Program-made: the position numbers and the translations under genes | Assembly: GCF_902833905.1 (NCBI RefSeq) | Contig: NZ_CADFGP010000009.1 | Span: forward strand, 161,730-225,729 | DNA from: Paraburkholderia tuberum STM678 | GTDB taxonomy: Bacteria > Pseudomonadota > Gammaproteobacteria > Burkholderiales > Burkholderiaceae | Length of the DNA stretch: 64,000 nucleotides | Direction: 5' to 3' | In this document: positions 44,522 through 53,620 of the stretch, one piece after another | Layout of the letters: each line of letters starts with the position of its first letter | Numbering within the stretch: position 1 is the first letter of the stretch | Notes under the pieces: generated by a model | Database searches by the model: none | What the model saw: the letters and a program-made list of their open reading frames with translations, nothing else | Told to the model about the DNA's origin: nothing

Positions 44522-45557
44522 ACGCGCGGGCAAGCGACCGAACGAGGCAACGCAGACGGGCCGCGCAGACACGCAAGGGGGAAATCTGACGCGCCGCAGC
44601 AACGCCAATCGGGGCCACACTGTAACAAAGCGTCTGTGTATGTAAATTACCGTCGATGGGGACTTTAACTCATACCAATTTCGAACTCGCGCTGTGTAGG
44701 ACTTGCGCGTCGCGCGCCGCTGGTGCGGCGCGTAATAACTACTTCGCCAACGGTTACAAAGGAAGTTCTTTCATCTTGAGCACGGCTTTTCTCTCGGCTA
44801 ACGTGACGTTACTCGTGCGGTTAGACCCCGGCGAGCGTGTGTAGTGTTTGTGAGCGGCGTTGCTTCGACAGGGGCAGCGCCGCATTTTTTTTCCGGCGGC
44901 CCTAACGCTGCGCATCACTCGCTGATGGTCCGTCTCGCGGCGCGTCATCGCGTCGGCCAACAATGTGAAGCAGTCGAATGTCTCATTCAAAACGAGGGCT
45001 TTGAGTTGCTCGCCCGACCAGGCCGACTGCCTCGAATGACAACTCGGCCGGGACAAAATCTAACAATGTTTAAACGATTTCTTTTGAGATTATTCTTATA
45101 CTGAACGCGCAATTGTTAAATAAGAGTACCTGAAAGGAATCTTAAAGCCGATAAGCGAGCATGGTCTAAAAGCCGCACCAGCAAGGATCTTCCGTCCGCA
45201 GTGTCACTTCCTTCCGGCGCCGGCTAGTGGTGGCAGACCAGAAAAACCTGAAAAACGCGTCAGCCGTTTCTGATTAGGGTTTTTCGCGACGGATTGCCGG
45301 TACAAGGCAAACGGGAAGAAAGAAGGTTTTCGATTATCATGATCTGCCCTGCATAATCGCTATGGAAATTACATTTATGCGCTGATTTCCGCTTCATGAA
45401 AGCAGCGTCATGGCGGGGTACGGCGAGGGACCATTAATCAGAAAGTAACAGCCGGAATTTTTTGGGAAGCCGGATCGGCGGTGCTGCGCCGTCATCCCGG
45501 TCGTCAGCCGGTATACCGGCCGTCAGCCATGAAGGCGCTGTTGCGTTGTGGGGTGTT
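44522..45557. other. Long intergenic region upstream of the two-component locus
   Basis: About 1 kb with lower GC than its surroundings, especially 45060-45460. Short frames here have no homology. It probably holds the promoter and regulatory sites of the response-regulator operon. AT-rich stretches with TATACT near 45095 and 45340-45380 are promoter candidates. Confidence 0.4.
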
Positions 45558-46298
45558 ATGAGAATTGCAGTCCTCGATGATGATTCGGCTCAGGCCGACC
45601 TTGTGTGTCAAACGCTGTCCGCCGCTGGACACGTCTGTCACGCGTATGGCGCAGGGCGCGAACTCGTGCGCCAGTTGCGTCGTCAGACGTTCGATCTGCT
45701 CGTGCTCGACTGGAACGTTCCCGACATGTCCGGCGAAGAAGTGCTTCGCTGGGTGCGCGAAAGCCTGTCCGAGCGCCTGCCGGTGCTGTTCATGACGAGC
45801 CGCGGCCGCGAAACCGACATCACTTCGATTCTGAATACCGGTGCGGACGACTATCTCGTCAAACCCGTGTCGGGCGCCGTGCTGCTCGCGCGGGTCAGTT
45901 CCCTGCTGCGGCGCGCGTATTACCTGAAGCCGCCGGCAACGAGGGAAGTATTCGGCGACTTCGAGTTCGACCTGAGCGTCAAGCACGTCGTGGTCCGCGG
46001 CACCCCGGTCTCCGTCACGCAGAAAGAGTTCGAACTCGCGCTGCTGCTGTTCCAGCATATGAGCCGGCCGTTGTCGCGCGCACACATTCTCGACGTGATC
46101 TGGAAGCAGGCCACGGACATCCCGTCGCGCACGATGGACACTCATGTGTCGATGTTGCGCAGCAAGCTCGGTCTGCGCCCCGAGCACGGTTATCGGCTCA
46201 CGCCGATCTACGGCTATGGCTACCGCCTCGAGCGGATCGAAACCGGCACACCACCGGCCGCCGACGACGAACCCACTGAAGAAGCGGGGGAAGCGTGA
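45558..46298 (+). CDS. OmpR-family response regulator
   Basis: A 246-residue two-component regulator. The receiver domain (1-118) has the acidic pocket 'VLDDDS', phospho-acceptor Asp51 in 'LLVLDWNVPDMSGEEVL' and Lys near 103 in 'DDYLVKPVSG'. The OmpR/PhoB winged helix (about 132-228) contains 'VSVTQKEFELALLLFQHMSRPLSRAHILDVIWKQATDIPSRTMDTHVSMLRSKLGL'. It is the first gene of the operon; its stop overlaps the GTG of the FecR gene by 4 nt. The cognate kinase is the CHASE2 protein at 47812. Confidence 0.92.
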   Translation: MRIAVLDDDSAQADLVCQTLSAAGHVCHAYGAGRELVRQLRRQTFDLLVLDWNVPDMSGEEVLRWVRESLSERLPVLFMTSRGRETDITSILNTGADDYLVKPVSGAVLLARVSSLLRRAYYLKPPATREVFGDFEFDLSVKHVVVRGTPVSVTQKEFELALLLFQHMSRPLSRAHILDVIWKQATDIPSRTMDTHVSMLRSKLGLRPEHGYRLTPIYGYGYRLERIETGTPPAADDEPTEEAGEA

Positions 46299-47746
46299 CG
46301 GTCTGCGTGGATGGGGCGGCATCGGGCAGCGCCGCCATGCCCGGCCGCCGCGCCGCCGCGTGGCTTGCCGCGGCCTGTCTGATGGCAACGGGCGCGACCG
46401 GCTGGAGCGCGCTCGCGCACGCGCAGCCCGCGCGCGGCAAGACCGGAGCGAAGGCGTCGCCGGTCTACGCTTCGTACACGACGCACGAGGGCGACACGCT
46501 GTATGACATCGCCGCCCGCTACATGGCCGATCCGACCGACTGGGCGCTGTTGAGCAGCCTCAATCACGTGCCCGCGCCGCGCCGCATGGCGGCCGGCATC
46601 GTGCTGCGTTTGCCGTCCCGAAGGCTGCGCCAGGATCGGGACACGGCTCGCGTGATCGCGACCAGCGGTCCGGTCGAGCACGCGTTCGACTCGAGCCCCT
46701 ATCTGCCGCTGAAAACCGGTGAAACGCTTGCCGAAGGCGATCGCTTGCGCACCGGCACGAACGGGTTCGCGACGCTCGAGCTGCCCAGCGGCTCATACGT
46801 GACGGTCGCGCAGAACGGCGAACTCAATATCGAGAGACTGCGGCACGTCACGCTGACCGGCGTCGCCGATCGCGTCTTTGAGCTGCGCGCCGGCGAGGTC
46901 GAGAGCCAGGTCACGCATGCGAAGCGACGCGATGATCGCTTCCAGATCCGTTCGCCTTCGGTGGTCGCCGGAGTGCGCGGCACGCGTTTTCGCGTCGATT
47001 ACGACGGCGACACGCAAACCACCGCGGTGGCGGTGCTCGACGGCGCGGTCGGCGTCGATCCGGCCACGCAGCATGGCCAGAGCGCCGCGCCGGCGCCAGG
47101 CAGGCCGTTGCAGGCCTCCGAGCAGCTGGTCGAGGCAAGCTTCGGCAACGTTACGCACTCGGGCGGCGCGGTCGGCAGTCCGGTCCAGCTGTTGCCCGCA
47201 CCCGCGCTCGCGCGGCCGGCGCGCGTGCAGGACGGCAAGAGCGTCGCGTTCGACGTCAACCCGGCCGAGCACGCGGTCGGCTATCGGCTGCAGATTTCGC
47301 ACGACGCCGATCAACTGGACCTGGTGCGAGACCTGCGCGTGAGCGCGCCGCATGCCGACTTCGGCGATCTGCCCGACGGCACGTACTTCGTGCGCGTCGC
47401 GTCGACCGATAGCAACGGTCTCGACGGCCTGCCGAACGTGTACGCGTTCGAGCGCCGCCAGCTGGGGCTGGACGCTTCGGCCGCGCAGCGCGCGGGTAGC
47501 CGCGACTACGAGTTCCGCTGGTTCGTCAGCCGCAGTAACGTGCCGACCCGTTTCCGCTTCCTGCTCGCGAACACGGCCGAACTGAGCCATCCGGTAATCG
47601 ATCGCCCCGATCTGCCGGGCGGCGAACTCGTGATCAGCGATCTGCCTCCGGGCGTCTACTACTGGACGATCGTCGCCGAGCAGTTCGACAACGGCCGCTT
47701 CTACGAAAAGAGCAGTCCGGTCCGCTCCTTTACGCTTGCGCCCTGA
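46295..47746 (+). CDS. LysM and FecR domain protein
   Basis: A 483-residue exported protein: signal helix about 20-43, LysM peptidoglycan-binding motif about 59-107 ('YTTHEGDTLYDIAARYMADPTDWALLSSLNHV...IVLRLP'), and FecR domain about 130-240 ('LPLKTGETLAEGDRLRTGTNGFATLELPSGSYVTV', 'IRSPSVVAGVRGTRFRVDYDG'). Fibronectin-like repeats follow toward the C-terminus. It starts with GTG overlapping the regulator stop. It sits between the regulator and the sensor, so it may be a periplasmic accessory that feeds envelope signals to the kinase (inference). Confidence 0.85.
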   Translation: MTVCVDGAASGSAAMPGRRAAAWLAAACLMATGATGWSALAHAQPARGKTGAKASPVYASYTTHEGDTLYDIAARYMADPTDWALLSSLNHVPAPRRMAAGIVLRLPSRRLRQDRDTARVIATSGPVEHAFDSSPYLPLKTGETLAEGDRLRTGTNGFATLELPSGSYVTVAQNGELNIERLRHVTLTGVADRVFELRAGEVESQVTHAKRRDDRFQIRSPSVVAGVRGTRFRVDYDGDTQTTAVAVLDGAVGVDPATQHGQSAAPAPGRPLQASEQLVEASFGNVTHSGGAVGSPVQLLPAPALARPARVQDGKSVAFDVNPAEHAVGYRLQISHDADQLDLVRDLRVSAPHADFGDLPDGTYFVRVASTDSNGLDGLPNVYAFERRQLGLDASAAQRAGSRDYEFRWFVSRSNVPTRFRFLLANTAELSHPVIDRPDLPGGELVISDLPPGVYYWTIVAEQFDNGRFYEKSSPVRSFTLAP

Positions 47747-47811
47747 CGCGGGTAGATTCTCGGGGCCGGCCTGCTGGCCGGTCCGTCCTCCCGTTCCCGA
47801 CTATATCGTCC

Positions 47812-50298
47812 ATGCCCGCCACTTCTACGCGACTGAGCCTCGACCCGCGCGCCCGTCTCGGACGGCGGGCGGGCCGGCGCTTTCTGATCGAGTGGGTCAG
47901 CGTTGGCTGTCTCGGTCTCGTGGTGATCCTGCTGACGTCGTTCGGGCGCGTCGGCGCCGGCATCGATCTGCTGGTGTACGACCAGTTTCTGAAGCTGCGC
48001 GAGCAGCCGCGGCTGTCCGACATCGTCGTCGTCGAGATCGACAACGCGAGCATCGACGCACTCGGCCGCTGGCCGTGGCCGCGCAGCGTGCACGCGCGGC
48101 TGCTCGAGCAGATCGCCGCGGCCAGACCTGCCGCGGTGATCTACGACGTGCTGTTCACCGAGCCCAATGTCGACGACGCCCAGCTCGCCCACGCAATTGC
48201 GCTGAGCCCGACCTATCTGCCCGTGCTGCTGACGCCGCCCGATGCGAGCGGCAAGCGCACCGTCGATGAACCCGTCGCGCCGCTCGCGCAGGCTGCTGCC
48301 GGGCTCGGTCACATCAATTTCGAAGTGGACAGCGACGGCATCGTGCGCAGCGTCGCGCGCTTCCAGGGCGACGAGCGCTCGCGCTGGCCGCAACTGACGG
48401 TGCTCGTCGCCGACGCGGTCGAACACGGCAAGCTCCATCTGCGCGGCGGCCTGCCGCCGCGCCCCTCGAACGAGCCCGCACGCGGCAGCGACGACGGCGG
48501 CGAAGAGCGCTTCCTGATTCCGTTCGGCCCGAACGCCGCGAACTACCCAAAGCTCAGTTTCGCCGACGTGCTCGCCGGCAAGGTGCCGGCCGATCAGTTG
48601 CGCGGGCGCATCGTCGTGATCGGCGTGACGGCGTCGGGTCTGTACGACCGCTTCGCGACACCGGTATCGGGCGAGCTCGGTCCGCTGCCCGGCGTCTACA
48701 TCCACGCGAACGTGCTCGACACGCTGCTGAGCGGCCGCGAGATCCAGCCGGTCGCGCTGTGGGTCGTGTTCGCGGCGGCGCTCGGGCCGCTCGCCGCGCT
48801 GCTCGCCGGCTTCCTCGTGCTGTCGCCGCGCCGCTCGTTGTTGCTGACCGGCGCGCTGGTGCTGCTCGCCGCGACCGGCAGCGCGCTGCTGCTGTACGGC
48901 GGCAGGCTGTGGATCTCGCCGGTGCCGGCGATCCTCGGCGTCGTGATCGTCTATCCGATCTGGAACTGGCGACGCCTCGAAATGACGATGGCGTATCTGC
49001 GCGGCGAACTGCAGCGTCTCGCCGACGAGCCGCATCTGCTGCCCGAGACGCCGAAGCGCCGCCGCGAGTTCGGCGGCGACGTGCTCGCGCAGCACATGGC
49101 GCTGATGGCGCAGGCCGCGCAACGGGTGCAGGACATGAAGCGCTTCGTGTGGGGCAGCCTCGATAGCGTGCCGGAGCCGATTCTCGTCAGCGACGTGGCC
49201 GGCGTCGTGCTGATCGCGAATCACGCGGCGAAAGCGCATTTCGCTCGGCTAGGCGCGCCGATGCCCGAAGGCCAGCCGATGCAGAGCGTGCTCGGTGGTC
49301 TCACGCTCGTGAAGACGATCGATACCGGCGCGGCCACGGACAACGAGCGCAGTCTGTCCGCGCACGCGCACTGGCCGGCGCTCCTCGATCCGACGCGCGG
49401 CGAGTTCGCGGCGCTGATGGCGCAGGGCGTCGAGGTGCGCGACGCGAACGAGCGCGACCATCTGCTGCGCTATGCGACCTGCACCAACGCGCAGGGCGAG
49501 ACGACCGGCTGGATCGCCGGTCTCGTCGACGTGTCGGCGCTCCATGCGGCCGAGCGTCAGCGCGAAGACGCGCTGCGGCTGCTGTCGCACGACATGCGCT
49601 CGCCGCAGGCGTCGATCATTGCGCTGGTCGAGATCGAGCGCGCGCGGACCGAGCCTGCGCTCGCGCGCAGCGTGCTGGAGCGCATCGAACGTTACGCGCA
49701 ACGCGCGCTCACGCTTGCCGACGACTTCGTGCAACTGGCGCGCGCCGAATCGCAGGCCTATGTGCTCGAGCCGCTGAGTCTGACCGAACTCGTCATCGAT
49801 GCGAGCGACGAGGTCTGGCCGCAGGCGCATGCGAAGCGCATCGCGCTGCATACGGAATCCGCCGACGACGCCGACGACGATCCCTGGATCTGCGCCGACC
49901 GCTCGCTGATGACACGCGCGCTCGTCAATATCCTGAACAATGCGGTCAAGTACAGTCCGCCCGACACGCGCATCGTATGCAGCTTCGCTGGCCAGCCGGC
50001 GGCAAAGCGCGCGGGCAGCGAGGCGCCGCGCGTGTCGTGCACGATCCGCGACCAGGGCTATGGCATTCCTGAGGAGCAGCAAGCGGGATTGTTCGAGCGC
50101 TTTCGCCGTTTTCACGAGGCGGAGCGGCCGGAAGTGGGCGGCGCGGGACTCGGCATGGCGTTCGTCAAAACCGTCGTCACGCGCCACGGTGGCAGCGTCG
50201 AAGTCGTCAGCGCGCCCGGCGAGGGGACGGCCTTCACGATCTGGCTGCCCGCGCTCGACGACGCGCCCCTCGACGAATCGATCGCACCGCGCGTCTGA
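47812..50298 (+). CDS. CHASE2-domain sensor histidine kinase
   Basis: An 828-residue membrane sensor: N-terminal helix (about 33-50), periplasmic CHASE2 domain (about 55-305, 'VVVEIDNASIDALGRWPWPRSVHARLLEQIAAARPAAVIYDVLF'), three helices (about 308-385), a PAS-like linker, HisKA with phospho-acceptor His593 ('LLSHDMRSPQ') and an HATPase_c domain ('LVNILNNAVKYSPP', 'DQGYGIPEEQ', 'GGAGLGMAFVKTVVTRHGG'). It follows the FecR gene by 65 bp and pairs with the regulator at 45558. The periplasmic ligand is unknown. Confidence 0.92.
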   Translation: MPATSTRLSLDPRARLGRRAGRRFLIEWVSVGCLGLVVILLTSFGRVGAGIDLLVYDQFLKLREQPRLSDIVVVEIDNASIDALGRWPWPRSVHARLLEQIAAARPAAVIYDVLFTEPNVDDAQLAHAIALSPTYLPVLLTPPDASGKRTVDEPVAPLAQAAAGLGHINFEVDSDGIVRSVARFQGDERSRWPQLTVLVADAVEHGKLHLRGGLPPRPSNEPARGSDDGGEERFLIPFGPNAANYPKLSFADVLAGKVPADQLRGRIVVIGVTASGLYDRFATPVSGELGPLPGVYIHANVLDTLLSGREIQPVALWVVFAAALGPLAALLAGFLVLSPRRSLLLTGALVLLAATGSALLLYGGRLWISPVPAILGVVIVYPIWNWRRLEMTMAYLRGELQRLADEPHLLPETPKRRREFGGDVLAQHMALMAQAAQRVQDMKRFVWGSLDSVPEPILVSDVAGVVLIANHAAKAHFARLGAPMPEGQPMQSVLGGLTLVKTIDTGAATDNERSLSAHAHWPALLDPTRGEFAALMAQGVEVRDANERDHLLRYATCTNAQGETTGWIAGLVDVSALHAAERQREDALRLLSHDMRSPQASIIALVEIERARTEPALARSVLERIERYAQRALTLADDFVQLARAESQAYVLEPLSLTELVIDASDEVWPQAHAKRIALHTESADDADDDPWICADRSLMTRALVNILNNAVKYSPPDTRIVCSFAGQPAAKRAGSEAPRVSCTIRDQGYGIPEEQQAGLFERFRRFHEAERPEVGGAGLGMAFVKTVVTRHGGSVEVVSAPGEGTAFTIWLPALDDAPLDESIAPRV

Positions 50299-50340
50299 TG
50301 CGCCTTTGACGTATTCGATGTACTAGAGAGAAAACAAACA

Positions 50341-50955
50341 ATGGCAAAGATCGCTCACCTCTGTGCCGCGCTGGCCGCGGCGAGCCTCACCGCTTGCGCG
50401 GGCCTGAGCGCCGACGTGCACACCGTCTCCGCTAACGGCGCCGACCGCGCCGTTGCGCTGCAAGGCGAGCAGACCTATTCGCTCGCGCGCACGCAGCCGC
50501 AGGACGACAGCGCCGATCATCCGCAAGTCGAAAAGCTGTTGCGCGACGAGTTGGCGAAACACGGGTTCGTCGATACGGCGGGCAAGCCCGCGCATTATCT
50601 GCTGTCGATCGCGTATAGCACGCGGCCGGCGTCGATCGGCATCGGCGGTGAGGATTGCGCGCCCGCCGATTGCGGCGCGGGCAGCGACGGTCCAGGCGCG
50701 CTGCTGTTTGGGCGCAAGTATCAGCACGCGCTGACGCTGCGCTTTTTCGACTACGCGAGCGGCGCCGAGCGCTACAAGGTCGGCGCGGTGTTCATGGATC
50801 GCGACGCGGACCCGCTGCATGCACTGCCGTTGCTCGTGAAAACCGCGCTCGCGAAGCTGCCGTTCGATGCGCCGGTCGACTGGCGTGTGAAGCTCAGCAT
50901 CGACAAGACGAGCGGTGAGCCGAACGTCGACTCGATGGAGCCGCTGCAGCGTTAA
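50341..50955 (+). CDS. DUF4136-like lipoprotein
   Basis: A 204-residue lipoprotein: signal with lipobox 'SLTAC' (Cys about 19), then a DUF4136-type domain ('TYSLARTQPQDDSADHPQVEKLLRDELAKHGFVDTAGKPAHYLLSIAYSTRP', 'LTLRFFDYASGAERYKVGAVF'). DUF4136 proteins are periplasmic or outer-membrane lipoproteins without a known activity. The ATG at 50341 comes after a purine-rich AGAGAGAAAA stretch. It follows the kinase by 42 bp and could be the last gene of that operon. Confidence 0.75.
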   Translation: MAKIAHLCAALAAASLTACAGLSADVHTVSANGADRAVALQGEQTYSLARTQPQDDSADHPQVEKLLRDELAKHGFVDTAGKPAHYLLSIAYSTRPASIGIGGEDCAPADCGAGSDGPGALLFGRKYQHALTLRFFDYASGAERYKVGAVFMDRDADPLHALPLLVKTALAKLPFDAPVDWRVKLSIDKTSGEPNVDSMEPLQR

Positions 50956-50991
50956 AACACCGCCTCGGGTCGCCGGGGCCGCGAGTATCAG

Positions 50992-51651
50992 TTATTCCTG
51001 CGCCGGCTCGTCTCGCGGCCAGCGGTTTTCGAACACGCAATCGGCGAGCGGCAGACGGCTCGCCCAGCGCTCCGTTTCGAGCATCGGCTCGGTATAGAAC
51101 GCAGCGACGTGGCCGAGGCACAGAATCGCGACCGGCCGCGCGCCTTCCGGCATCGCCAGTAGCTGGTGCACCGCGTCGACATCGAATAGCGACACCCAAC
51201 CAAGCCCGAGTCCTTCCGCGCGCGCGGCGAGCCACATGTTCTGGATCGCGCACGCGACCGACGCGAGATCCATCTCCGGCAGCGTGCGGCGGCCGAAGAC
51301 GTGTCGCTCGCGCCCGTCCATCAACGCGATCACCAGCAGCTCCGCGCATTCGCGCATGCCTTCCACCTTCAGCTTCATGAACTCGTCGCGGCGCTTGCCG
51401 AGCGCGTCGGCGGTGGCGAGCCGTTCGCGCTCGACGATGTCGCGCAAGCCCGTGCGCAGCGCCGCGTCGGTGATGCGCACGATGCGCCACGGCTGCATGT
51501 AGCCGACGCTCGGCGCGTGATGCGCCGCGTCGAGCAGACGCCGCAGCACCGCCGGATCGACCGGATCGGGCACGAAGTGGCGCATGTCGCGGCGTTCGTA
51601 AATCGCGCGATAGACCGCTTCGCGCTCGGAGTCGTCAAAAGGCTTCGCCAT
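50992..51651 (-). CDS. bluB: 5,6-dimethylbenzimidazole synthase
   Basis: A 219-residue flavin-destroying enzyme that turns reduced FMN and oxygen into 5,6-dimethylbenzimidazole, the lower ligand of vitamin B12. It has the nitroreductase-like fold with BluB features: 'YERRDMRHFVPDPVDPAVLRRLLDAAHHAPSVGYMQPWRIVRI', 'LPEMDLASVACAIQNMWLAARAEGLGLGWVSLFD' and 'LCLGHVAAFYTEPMLE'. The ATG at 51651 overlaps the end of cobB by 17 nt. It is last in the riboswitch-controlled leftward operon. Confidence 0.92.
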   Translation of the reverse strand: MAKPFDDSEREAVYRAIYERRDMRHFVPDPVDPAVLRRLLDAAHHAPSVGYMQPWRIVRITDAALRTGLRDIVERERLATADALGKRRDEFMKLKVEGMRECAELLVIALMDGRERHVFGRRTLPEMDLASVACAIQNMWLAARAEGLGLGWVSLFDVDAVHQLLAMPEGARPVAILCLGHVAAFYTEPMLETERWASRLPLADCVFENRWPRDEPAQE

Positions 51652-53014
51652 GAAAGAGGGCGGCCGTGAAAGCCGGGTTGGAGGGCCAGTAAGCGTGCAT
51701 ATAGGTTGCCACAATCGGGCCCACGCGGAACACCGCTTCGCCGGGCGTGTCGCTGTGCGCGCGCGTGGCGAAGCGCTGCGGCGCGAGCGGCGTCGCGAGC
51801 TTCGAGTAGTGGAACGTGTGGCCGGTCAGCGTGCCGTGGACGCCATCGATCTGCTGCATGCCGAGCGACGTGAAGCGCGTTTGCATCGTCGCGTGACCGG
51901 GTAGCAGGCCCAGCATCGGCGTGCTAGTGCCTTGCGCGTCGGTCAGCGTGTCGAGCAGATAGAGCATGCCGCCGCACTCGGCGACCAGCGGTTTGTCCGC
52001 CTCGACGTGCGCGCGGATCGATGCGGCGCTGTTCACGTTGCCCGCGAGCGTCGCCAGATGCAACTCGGGGTAGCCGCCCGGCAGATAGAGCGCGTGCGTG
52101 CCGGCGGGCAACGCTTCGTCGGCAAGCGGCGAGAAATAGCTGAGCCGCGCGCCGAGCGCTTCGAGCAGCGCGACGTTGGCCGGATAGATGAATGAGAACG
52201 CGGCGTCGCGCGCGATCGCGATGTGCTTGCCTTCGAGCAGACGCGGCAGCACTTCGGGCGAGGGCACGCCGAAATCGACCGGCGGCGGCAGTTCGGCGAG
52301 CGCGGTCGACGCGAGCGTATCCGCCGCGCGTTCGAGGCGCGCTTCGAGATCGTCGATTTCATCGGCCTGGTGTAGGCCGAGGTGGCGGTCGGGCAGCGTG
52401 ATCTCGTCGCTCGCGGCGAGGTGGCCGCACCAGCGCAACTCGGGCGGCAGTGCTTCCTGCAACATCTGCGCGTGCCGAGCCGAGCCGACGCGATTCGCGA
52501 GCACGCCGTGGAACGGCAGTTGCGGCCTGAAGCGCGCAAGGCCGAATGCGATGGCGCCGAAGGTCTGCGCCATCGCCTGCGCGGAAATCACCGCGAGCAC
52601 CGGCACGCCGAACGTGGTCGCCAGATCGGCGCTGCTCGGCGTGCCGTCGAACAGGCCCATCACGCCTTCGATCAGGATCAGATCGGCTTCTTGCGCCGCC
52701 CGCGCGAGCAGGTTGCGGCATGCGCTTTCGCCGACCATCCACAGATCGAGCGACAGCACCGGCGCGCCGCTCGCGCGCGCGAGGATCATCGGATCGAGAA
52801 AATCCGGCCCGGTCTTGAACACGCGCACGCGACGTCCGAGCCGCCGGTGATAGCGCGCGAGACCGGCGGTGATCGTGGTTTTGCCTTGTCCCGACGCGGG
52901 CGCGCTAATGAACAGCGCGGGGCACGCCCCGAAGGAAGTCCCCTGGGGGGACGCCCCGAAGGAAGTCCCCTTGGGGGGCGCCCCGGACGAAGCCCAGTTG
53001 GGGGATGCCGACAT
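51635..53014 (-). CDS. cobB: Cobyrinate a,c-diamide synthase
   Basis: A 459-residue glutamine-dependent amidotransferase acting on the a and c carboxyls of the corrin ring. The ATPase part has P-loop 'SAPASGQGKTT' (about 36-46) and 'KTGPDFLDPMIL'. The glutaminase part has 'LYLPGGYPELHL' and the catalytic Cys in 'VAECGGMLYLL', with the C-terminal 'HTFHYS' region. Unusually, residues 5-31 are three copies of a nine-residue repeat (PNWASSGAP, PKGTSFGAS, PQGTSFGAC) placed before the true domain. It lies 3 nt after cobO. Confidence 0.92.
   Translation of the reverse strand: MSASPNWASSGAPPKGTSFGASPQGTSFGACPALFISAPASGQGKTTITAGLARYHRRLGRRVRVFKTGPDFLDPMILARASGAPVLSLDLWMVGESACRNLLARAAQEADLILIEGVMGLFDGTPSSADLATTFGVPVLAVISAQAMAQTFGAIAFGLARFRPQLPFHGVLANRVGSARHAQMLQEALPPELRWCGHLAASDEITLPDRHLGLHQADEIDDLEARLERAADTLASTALAELPPPVDFGVPSPEVLPRLLEGKHIAIARDAAFSFIYPANVALLEALGARLSYFSPLADEALPAGTHALYLPGGYPELHLATLAGNVNSAASIRAHVEADKPLVAECGGMLYLLDTLTDAQGTSTPMLGLLPGHATMQTRFTSLGMQQIDGVHGTLTGHTFHYSKLATPLAPQRFATRAHSDTPGEAVFRVGPIVATYMHAYWPSNPAFTAALFHGEAF
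52924..53007. repeat. Three tandem GC-rich repeats inside the cobB 5' end
   Basis: Two nearly identical units (ACGCCCCGAAGGAAGTCCCC followed by a G-rich tail, at 52924-52950 and 52951-52978) and a third diverged unit (52979-53007) repeat with a 27-nt protein-level period. Each includes a CCCC-TT-GGGG palindrome-like core. They add a repetitive N-terminal extension to CobB. Confidence 0.75.
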
Positions 53015-53017
53015 CGC

Positions 53018-53620
53018 TCAGAACTCCACGCCGCGCTGCGCCTTCACACCTTGCTCGCGATACGGATGCTTGATCGCGCGCATTTCGGTGACGAGGTCGG
53101 CAGCTTCGATCAGCGCGTCCGGCGCATGGCGTCCGGTCACGACGACATGCAACATCGGCGCACGCGCGTTGATCACCGCGAGCACTTCGTCGAGCGGCAG
53201 GTATTCGTACTTCAGCACGGTGTTCAGCTCGTCGAGGATCACCATCTGGTAGTCGCCGCTTTCGATCATCCGCCGCGCTTCGTTCCAGCCTTTGCGCGCG
53301 GTCGCCATGTCGGCCTCGCGGTTCTGCGTGTTCCACGTGTAGCCGTCGCCCATCGTGACGAAATCGCATTGCGCGATCGCGCCGAGGAAATCGCGCTCCG
53401 ACGTATGCAGCGCGCCTTTGATGAACTGCACGACGCCGAGCCGCATGCCGTGGCCGAGCACCCGCACGGCCATGCCGAACGCGGCCGTGCTCTTGCCCTT
53501 GCCGGTGCCGGTGTTGACGATCAGCAGGCCTTTTTCGACGGTCGCGCCGGCCTGCTTCTTTTCGTGGCCTTCGCGGCGGCGTTCGGTCATGCGTTGATGC
53601 GATTCCGGATCGGTTTTCAT
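53018..53620 (-). CDS. cobO: Cob(I)yrinic acid a,c-diamide adenosyltransferase
   Basis: A 200-residue BtuR/CobO enzyme that attaches the 5'-deoxyadenosyl group to cob(I)yrinate or cobalamin using ATP. The P-loop is 'IVNTGTGKGKSTAAFG' (about 34-49). 'VVQFIKGALHTSERDFL', 'WNTQNREADMATARKGW', 'VILDELNTVLKYEYLPLDEVL' and 'VVVTGRHAPDALIEAADLVTEM' are characteristic. The ATG at 53620 overlaps the cobA stop (ATGA). Confidence 0.94.
   Translation of the reverse strand: MKTDPESHQRMTERRREGHEKKQAGATVEKGLLIVNTGTGKGKSTAAFGMAVRVLGHGMRLGVVQFIKGALHTSERDFLGAIAQCDFVTMGDGYTWNTQNREADMATARKGWNEARRMIESGDYQMVILDELNTVLKYEYLPLDEVLAVINARAPMLHVVVTGRHAPDALIEAADLVTEMRAIKHPYREQGVKAQRGVEF

Noticed and set aside
41714..44620. 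Very long minus-strand open frame (968 codons) opposite the SNF2 gene
   Set aside because: It is the GC-rich antisense shadow of a clearly recognised helicase; its translation is Arg/His/Gln-rich without domains.
47701..49239. 512-codon minus-strand frame opposite the CHASE2 kinase and the FecR gene end
   Set aside because: Shadow frame rich in Arg, Gln and His that crosses two recognised genes.
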